This document shows positions 56,840-64,000 of a stretch of 64,000 bases of DNA, piece after piece. Source of the DNA: Mycoemilia scoparia (taxonomy: Eukaryota > Kickxellomycota > Kickxellomycetes > Kickxellales > Kickxellaceae). The notes under the pieces are model-generated. The model was not told where the DNA came from, did no database searches, and was given only the letters and a program-made list of their open reading frames with translations. The stretch lies in contig JANBPU010000006.1 in assembly GCA_027575805.1 (NCBI GenBank), forward strand, positions 196,004 to 260,003, read 5' to 3'. Position 1 is the stretch's first letter; each line of letters opens with the position of its first letter. The position numbers and the translations under genes are program-made.

Positions 56840-59068
56840 ATGCCTGCTACAAAGAGGAAACTAAGTGCTCTTCAGGTGAGCAAATACATTTACACATAAA
56901 TGTCAGAATGACATGCTTTGTGAGACAAAATGCATACTGAATTACGATTTGTTGATTATTTTGTCCAATGCAGAAGGAAGAGGTCGGCGAAAAGGTTAAG
57001 CAAATAAGAGAATGGGAACGCAAAGTCAGAGATAGTACCAAGAACTCCAACGACCTACTAAATATTATTAAAGAGGCAAAGGTATTCATAAAATCCAGTA
57101 CTTGTATTCAGTCGGAATCAAATATCATTTAAATATATTAAACAGTGTACTTTCTTTTTAAAGGGAGAGATACCAGACGTCGTATACCCGGCGATCCATG
57201 CACTTTCTAGGATATTTTCCAAGTTCCTTGATGAGGACAAAATGAAGAAACCCAAGGAAAAACGCAACACAGACAACGAAGATTCTGCAGTCACTGATCC
57301 ACAAGCCGAATTCAGCATTTGGCTACGCGCAAACTATAAAGAATACGTCGGAATTCTATTTTCCTTGTTTAATCACCCTGAGGCAACGATGCAGGTAATC
57401 AATAACACTTACAGCCATTTTATGAGTATAAGTTCGTTTTCAAGGGATGTATAACCAGCTTTATAACACTTGACTATATATACATATATAGACAGCAGCC
57501 CTGAAACTTTTGCTGCTGCTTGTTCAGAAAGAGAGCGCCTTCCAGTCCCGGGCAGATAATAGCTACAATTTTGAAAATATGCTTTACATGCAGATCATCC
57601 AAGCCATCCTACAATCACCAAAAGCCAGCGACTTGCTTCTCCGCACATTTGTGGACTCATACTTGACCGAATACGATGATCTTAGGTTTTATTTCTATCG
57701 GAGTCTAGGCAGGATTGTTGTCAGCGACAATTTGGCTACAAAGAATAAGGATAAAAGCAAGGCTTTGAGCAAGATCCTCACTCAAGAAGAAAAGGATGCC
57801 CAGACACGCAACCTTTATCAGCTGATGATGGGAATCAGGTCATTCCCGGGCGAAGATTTTACACCCTCACTGTTCTGGGTTACTCCACACAAAGATTCAA
57901 ATAAAAGCGGAAATGTTTTTCAGGGAGCGTTTTATCGAAAGTCATTTTCTGACGCCTGGCTGGTACTAATGGGACTTCCCCTAAGTAATGAAATGTACAA
58001 GCAGATCCTGCTTGTACTCCACAAGAGAATTCTTCCATACATGCCAGATCCAACCCTGCTTATGGATTTCTTGACCGATTCCTACAATGCTGGTGGGCCT
58101 ATCAGCCTTTTGGCTCTAAATGGTCTGTTCACTTTGATTGTTGACCACAACCTGTAAGTTGAAAGCCCTGCTGGAATTATAATAGTGATATTCGTTAGTG
58201 GCAGCAACTAACGCTGCTTTTAAAATTTGATTATATATAGCAATTACCCAGAATTCTACACCAAACTGTATGCTTTGTTCGATCGAAATCTTCTTCATGT
58301 CAAATACCGTGCTCGCTTCTTTAGACTGGCTCAAGTCTTTTTATCATCTACGTAAGTTTTATTATTTGGCTATTCGCCATACTCTTATTTTTAAGCCAGT
58401 GAGTGTTTTGACTAAGTATCCATTACTGGCAAAATTGTAGACACTTGCCAGCGTATCTTGTTGCGGCATTTATAAAGAGAATGGCACGCATCGCTCTCTC
58501 CGCACCACCATCGGGAATTGCAATCATCATTCCATTCATATATAACCTACTCAAGTCACACCCTACTTGTATGGTATTGATACACAAACTCAGCCAGGAT
58601 AGCCCTGCAAGCACAGAATCTCCATTCGACCTGCCCAGCAAGCCATTCGTAGATCCATATGATGAGGATGAGAAAGATCCTGCCAAGTGCAAAGCGATAG
58701 ACAGCTCTCTATGGGAAATTGAAACCCTTCAAAACCACTACTATGCAAACATTGCAAATCTGGCCAAAATGTTCAATGAGCCATTCCGTCGCCCATTGTA
58801 TGATCTCGAAGAGTTCTTGGACCACAATTACTCCACAGTAAGTAAATAACCTCATGTCCTTTTTCCATTCCCAGGATTCCCCATTACATCTATGACCTAC
58901 AAGGGTCACAACAGTATACTAAACCCAGTCTGTATGACTTGTTTGTTGTAGCTATTCGATGAGGATACCTGTAGAAAGCTGAAAAAGGCCCCGGCATTGG
59001 CGGCAACTGGTCCAGTATCCCTATTTAGATCAGGCGATGCATGTCACGATATTGTTGAATTTTCATAA
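56840..59068 (+). CDS. NOC4: Ribosome biogenesis protein Noc4
   Basis: Noc4, with Nop14, is needed for 40S subunit maturation and export in the nucleolus. About seven exons start at ATG 56840 (MPATKRKLSALQ), then KEEVGEKVKQIREWERKV and GEIPDVVYPAIHALSRIF. An early exon has EFSIWLRANYKEYVGILFSL. The middle exon (57493-58155) has TAALKLLLLLVQKESAF. The CBF/Mak21-family domain follows: FQGAFYRKSFSDAWLVLMGL, ILPYMPDPTLLMDFLTDSYN, GGPISLLALNGLFTLI, YPEFYTKLYALFDRN and LPAYLVAAFIKRMARIAL. WEIETLQNHYYANIANLAKM and the YDLEEFLDHNYSTLFDED tail match Noc4. The last exon ends DIVEFS at 59068. Complete. Confidence 0.93.
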
Positions 59069-59268
59069 CCCTATCATTAATTTGTGTGCTTTTCTTCATT
59101 GGAATTAAAATTTCTTTTGAAACAAAATAAAAACAATATGAATTTTACAAAAGGGTCTATGGTGGTAAATGTATGTGTAAATAGTGAGGAACAAGAAATA
59201 AATATAATATTTGTTTTATGACTTTATAGATATTGATCTCCCCAGTAGAAGATATTGCGGAGAAGAGT

Positions 59269-60050
59269 TTATTCTGACGATGACTTGGAAGAATCTGCCT
59301 GAAGAATCTGTCTGAGCTCGGGACTCTCGAATCGGTGGTTTTGGTGGTTTGCGCCGTTTCCTGACTTGCTGGATGATGTGGAGAGAGATGCGATACCAGC
59401 AGTAGCAAGAATACCAACAATGGTCAAAGCCTGTGCGTACATTCTGGCTTGAACAACGCGCTGGGTCCATGTAAGACCCTTTTGGCTATACATCCGGTAT
59501 ATCGAAGCAGAGATACCGCCCAGCCAGGTGATCCCAAGAATCGACCAGCGGTTGTCACTGATAAAATCAATGGCTTTATCAACACTGCCGCCAGCCTGGG
59601 CAGCTGCCATCGGTGGTTTTTGGTCTTCATCAGGCTCAATACCACGCAGCTTTTGACGATAGTGCTGGGTTGATGTCTCGGTCATGTATGTAGCATATCC
59701 GATAATACCTAAAACAATTAAAGGATAAAAAATTTGGTCAATATATATGCGTATATATATCTCATAAGGCAAATATTGGGCTTTATGCGCCTCTCTTATA
59801 CAAGGAGGGGTGGCATGGATATCTTACCTCCACTTGCAAATGAGAGTCTAATTCCGAAAGGAACCTTGCGGTATAGGGGAGAGAACCGAGAACCGAGCAA
59901 ATGGGCAGCCCCAGCGCAGCCAACACCGATAGCAGAGTAAACCAGGCCCTGTCTCAAAAGGAATCTATCTAGGGTCTCTTTTGGCTTGTCGTTAAGAGAA
60001 ACACCAGAATTGTCGGTGGGAGAAACAGTAGTAGAAGTAGTGGCGACCAT
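59269..60050 (-). CDS. RCF2: Respiratory supercomplex factor Rcf2 (HIG1 domain)
   Basis: Rcf2 is an inner-membrane protein that associates with cytochrome c oxidase and the III-IV supercomplex. Two exons, 60050-59828 and 59708-59269, give 220 residues; yeast Rcf2 is 224. The N-terminal half has hydrophobic stretches, GLVYSAIGVGCAGAAHLLG and PLYRKVPFGIRLSFASGG, then IIGYATYMTETSTQHYRQK. The HIG1 domain (about residues 120-175) reads NRWSILGITWLGGISASIYR, MYSQKGLTWTQRVVQARMYA and QALTIVGILATAGIASL, with the conserved Q-R-V-x-A-R-x-x-A-Q motif. The C-terminus is polar. It is convergent with NOC4 (200 bp). Confidence 0.92.
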
Positions 60051-61344
60051 GGCTAGTAGGATAGTTTAGTTGAAAGAGTATGAGAAAGTTGCAAAAACAC
60101 GAGAGGTTTGGGAGATCAAAATTCAAAGACGAATAAATAGGTCGATGATATAATGGCAATAATGGTGGGATCTGTCGGGTGTAGTTATATATCTATGCTG
60201 TCAAAGCTAGCTTAGATGGCCTGACACACAGACAGTGAGAGCGATATAAGTAGAGGAACTGTTATCAGTGGTAATGAACCAAGGATAAGAAGACCTGCTG
60301 TCTGTTACTTGTTTTCCTTTTATACCCCTTTCCCAAAATATCAAAGGATATGCAAAGAGGGCCGAATACGCCCTAAGTTTCCCCAAAAATACATCACCCG
60401 ACATAAACCGAGTAAATTATACAAAGCTGCTAAACATTATCATAATCCCTCAAGACAAATCAGGGGGTTGCTGTTTTTTGTAAGCACCACCCACATGCAA
60501 ACCGAGAGGGTAGTAGTCTGGTTGCATCGGGAAATTCTCCAAATGGCCTGTGTGTGTGTGTGCGTTGCCTGCTTTCTGAATTAGACAGTCATGGAAGCGC
60601 AAAAGACCCCGAACCGACGGGCCGTTGACAAATGATCTTGCATCGACCAATGAATCCACTTGGCTTTTATTAGGGCTGACACAATCACCACATATCACAA
60701 ACACTGCTATTTCGCGGTTGGCAGGCAAAAAGAACTCGACTATTTAGACAGGCGTGATATTGGGTGTCCTATTTACCCGGTTTCATTGGCTTAAACTATT
60801 TTACAGGGCTGAGCTTTGCTCCCCACTCTTTTGATAGATGGCAAAAATGGCGAAATTGTGGGAAATCCAATATAAATTCCATTCATGCACACAGTCAAAA
60901 GCCGATTACCGATCCTGAAGCTGGACTAGTTCCAACGAAGGGTGGGCAAAGGAATGGTGTGGTCGATACTCCCTGCGCCGTTGGCACACGTAGGCCGTAT
61001 ACTTTCTTCAGGCTTCTGCAAAATTACTAAAGTGCGTGGCAAATAATGCTTTGATGTCCTTTAGAGTAGTAATGGTCTGTTAACCTAATGGGGCTAGCAA
61101 ACCACTCTGGCAGGCATAATAAGCATATTGATCAAACCGATGGGACTTTGTTTCAAATATTATCGTGATTTCACGCATGATTAAAAGCCAAAAGTTTAAT
61201 TAGAGTCCTTGTGTTTTAGTTTGGGAGTAAATCGAGAGTAGCAAGTACTGGTCGTTTGGTGGACAAGTCAACGACAATTACGGAGAACAAACACATGCTT
61301 TTCTTGATGCTAGTCCACATTTCAAACATACATAATTAATACAA
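60051..61344. other. 1.3-kb divergent intergenic region
   Basis: Promoters of RCF2 (-) and the DUF218 gene (+). A short GT run lies at about 60549-60561. No supported gene; open frames here are short and without ATG context. Confidence 0.45.
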
Positions 61345-62785
61345 ATGTCAGTTCGTATAAAGATTCCAACAGTCACACTTGAAGACAAATGGTCGTCAAC
61401 GCCCCTGCGCAGGAACCGCTTTACAGCCAAACATTTGCGTCTAGCAGTCATCTTTGCTTTTGTAATTTCCCTCATTATAAACATATACTACTTCACCCGT
61501 CCACAAATACAAGAAACCCCGCGGCCTTACATACAACCCAAGGGCGCTAATGCCCGGAATCGCCCCTCTCCTGACTCTATTGCCTCCAGAGAACATGACT
61601 TTGATCATGGCAGTCTAACAAACTTGGTGGTTGTTCCAGGACATGCCATATATTTGGGCAACCAGGGAAGGCCAATGGATAACGCTGAGTGGTCGCTGAA
61701 ATCATTCCAAAAGCATGACATAAAGAGCATAATGGCCCACATAAAGCGCGGAATACAGGTAGCAAATGATGACAAAAAATCGCTGTTAATATTCTCTGGG
61801 TAAGTCCAATGTATTATTTTTAAATGTATGGTGGTGATAGATCTGTTTATATGTGCGTGTTTACAGCAGCCGGTCAGGTGCTTTGAATACATCCGATTAA
61901 CGCCATTGTATTTGGGGCACCGCACATGTATTATTTTAGGGGAGCAACAAATGCGAATGTAGGAAGTCGAACTGAAGCACAGGGATATTGGGTAAGGCTT
62001 TTGAATTTCTTTACATCTTGACAAGTGGCTAAGCTAGTTTGAGATAGATCATTAAAAATAGTGTGTCTAAATTTCCATCTTTTGGCCCATTCGTACAATA
62101 GCTGGCGGCTGAGCATTCAGGCATGATCTCGGCTGATATATGGCCAAGGATAAGAACAGAAGAATTTGCCTTGGACTCGTATCAAAACCTGCTATATTCC
62201 ATTTGCAGATTCCACGAAATCACCGGGAATTATCCACAAAAAATCACGGTCGTTGGATATAACTACAAACGCGAAAGATTTATTGATTTGCACAGAAAAG
62301 CTATAAGCTATCCTGAATCTAAGTTTGAGTATATCGGTGTGAATCCATCATATGATCTAACAGAGACGTTAAAAGGAGAGGTAAGATCCACAACCAAAGA
62401 TAATATTATATGCGATCATTTGTCAAATTACAATTCTTTCTAAAATTCCTTTTTGATATTGTATAATATCACAGGCTGAGATGGGCTATATACCGTTTTC
62501 AAAAGATTTATATGGATGCAAAGAGCTACTTCACGAAAAGAGAGTTATAAGGAACCCATTCAAGCGCCAGTAAGTTTGTTTCATATACACATTAGTTTAT
62601 CCCTATATCCTGTCCCAATTCCTTTGTGGACAAGTATTAAGGGCCAGAATTTACTAACAAACAAGGAATGGTTTTAATTTAGACATGGGTATACGACATC
62701 ATGTCCAGAACTATCAAAATTGCTAGAATATTGCTCATATAACTCTGGCGACACAGCTTTTGATGGCCCACTTCCATGGAAGTAG
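61345..62785 (+). CDS. Type II membrane protein with DUF218 domain
   Basis: Exon 1 (61345 to about 61799) starts MSVRIKIPTVTLEDKWSSTP and has one transmembrane helix (LRLAVIFAFVISLIINIYYF, about residues 32-52), then a Pro/Arg-rich stem and the DUF218 core. The core contains NLVVVPGHAIYLG, SLLIFSGGATNANVGSRTEA (the family's SGG...S-EA motif, split by an intron) and IRTEEFALDSYQNLLYSICR. KITVVGYNYKRERFIDLHRK follows. Later exons give AEMGYIPFSKDLYGCKELLH, NPFKRQ and a short tail. DUF218 proteins (bacterial SanA/YdcF relatives) bind nucleotide-like ligands; fungal versions are uncharacterised. Topology suggests the domain faces the lumen or cell surface. Confidence 0.85.
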
Positions 62786-63019
62786 TATATATTTCTTCAT
62801 TCTTTTCTCAATAGCTACCACACTTTTTTTTATTCATTTTCTTTGCATTTTGAACAGCAGATCAGGGAACATTGACCTCTACCATGGTTTGGAACATTTC
62901 TGATATATATGCATATTTATCAAGTTTGCTTTAATTGTTGATGTATACCATTTTATCAATTGAATTTGTAATTGAAAGCAATTTTATATTTGTGCTTAAA
63001 TGAAATGAAGTTTAAAGAG

Positions 63020-64000
63020 TTAGTGCCTGCGCTTGGATCTGCGCTCTTTGTCTCGAGATGAAGCTCGGCGATTCCTACTATATTGATGAAAAGAGTCCAT
63101 ACACAGTGAATATGGGGGCGAATCAAATGATATTATTTTGGAAGTATTTTGGAGTTTACAACAACTACTAATGTGTAAAAGCAACACCGTAGTGGTTGGT
63201 TTGACCTACCTTTCTTTCGACCGATATGACCTTTCATCATCGGATCTAGAAGCACTACGAGGTCTTTTGCTCTGATGCTATCAATCCAGGCAAATGCCCA
63301 TTATTAGTGGAGGATTCAAGTTGTTTTTCATACTTGGTGCTAAGTGAATTTGCTTTACTACTCTGCTTACCCTGTGGCTGCGATTCCGATCCCGACTTCG
63401 AGAACTTCTCCTTTGACGGCTATGGGTTCTGGAAGATGTGTCGTCACCAGTCTGGTATCTATCAACCTTAGAGCTTGTACGGGATCTATTTCTTCTTGAT
63501 CTGCGATGGCTACGATCAGACTCGTCTCCTTCTTGAGGTTCATAGCTATAATGCATCACAAATTCAACACAGTTTAGGTTGCTGATATATCCAGGTATTG
63601 TCAATCCAGTTTTGACTCATAAACAATATATGGACATACCTTGATTCACGATCCGCATCAGTATTTCTACGAGAGTGCGATTGTTGGGGTGGCCTTGATG
63701 ATGGTGGAGGTGGTAGCGGGTTATTGGGATTTTGTGTGGGCATATTCGGAGGATGTGGGCCTTGTTGTTGGAGCGGCATTGGTGGCCGGTTAGGACCAAA
63801 CTGAGGCGGCATTCCTACCATACGAAATTTTTGATGTCAGAATAACACTTTAATATTACATAGCGTGACAGTCTAGCAATGTATCAATATGCCTTACCTC
63901 CTCCTTGTTGATTAAAGGGCGGCCTAAAAGTTGAATATAAAAATCGGCATGGTTCAGTATCATATTAGCAAATCCTACAATATACCAACAGGTCATTAAT
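63020..64000 (-). CDS. RS-rich RNA-processing protein, C-terminal part (FIP1-like?)
   Basis: The 3' end of a minus-strand gene whose 5' part lies beyond the window. Visible exons are a small one near 63922-63895 (PPFNQQGG), then MPPQFGPNRPPMPLQQQGPH with a Pro-rich run PLPPPPSSRPPQQSHSRRNT. Next are an Arg/Ser-rich exon (SDRSHRRSRRNRSRTSSKVD; SRQRRSSRSRDRNRSHR), another RS exon (SKRPRSASRSDDERSYRSKE) and the end NRRASSRDKERRSKRRH with the stop at 63020. RS and proline-rich tails occur in splicing factors and in cleavage/polyadenylation factors. The RPPF-N-Q start and REK/RS end resemble animal FIP1L1 loosely. Family not settled. Confidence 0.6.

Noticed and set aside
60764..61030. 88-codon frame upstream of the DUF218 gene
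   Set aside because: No similarity, no ATG context or intron structure; likely chance.
1..64000. tRNA, rRNA, CRISPR, integrase or operon-like features
   Set aside because: None found; the spliced, monocistronic gene layout is eukaryotic.

Overview
This window is nuclear DNA of a fungus. Genes on both strands are split by many short spliceosomal introns (mostly about 50-250 nt, GT...AG, often with a CTAAC-like branch point). The gene content includes fungal or fungus-typical genes: DASH subunit Duo1, SAGA Spt20, Urc1, Mtd1 and Rcf2. The DNA is AT-rich, gaps are short, and RBM18 and dynactin p62 are both present. An early-diverging filamentous fungus (Zoopagomycota/Mucoromycota-like) seems likelier to me than an ascomycete yeast, but that is inference.

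Layout. 0-10 kb: a mitochondrial Tim44/mL45/MBA1-like protein (+), dynactin subunit 4 (-), condensin CAP-G (-), a Sel1-repeat protein (+), and the complex III assembly factor UQCC2/Cbp6 (-). 10-27 kb: DUO1 (+), RBM18 (+), a PX-BAR sorting nexin (+), CDC123 (-), the large Q-rich SPT20 (-), a 1.8 kb gap, and a membrane-anchored 2H phosphoesterase (+). 27-45 kb: URC1 (-), PRP40 (+), MMS19 (-), MTD1 (+), mS29/DAP3 (-), NSE1 (+), a newly assembled 57-residue membrane protein gene (-), and NAD(P)H-hydrate dehydratase (+). 45-64 kb: RPC1, the RNA polymerase III largest subunit (-), a repeat-rich 2.7 kb gap, P5C dehydrogenase (-), mL50 (-), NOC4 (+), RCF2 (-), a membrane-anchored DUF218 protein (+), and the 3' part of an RS-rich RNA-processing protein (-) that runs off the window.

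The genes are unlinked housekeeping functions, not one pathway. Two themes recur: mitochondrial biogenesis and metabolism (MBA1-like, UQCC2, mS29, mL50, RCF2, P5CDH) and nuclear gene expression or chromosome maintenance (CAP-G, DUO1, SPT20, PRP40, MMS19, NSE1, RPC1, NOC4). No tRNA, rRNA, CRISPR or intact autonomous transposon was recognised.

The least expected structure is non-coding. There is a family of at least three, probably four, short terminal-inverted-repeat elements, two of them inside introns. A roughly 145-bp sequence is present in two inverted copies around the 5' end of URC1. A roughly 160-bp imperfect palindrome lies at 50.84-51.00 kb. I also infer two GC-AG introns and two very short first coding exons, which automated gene callers would probably miss.
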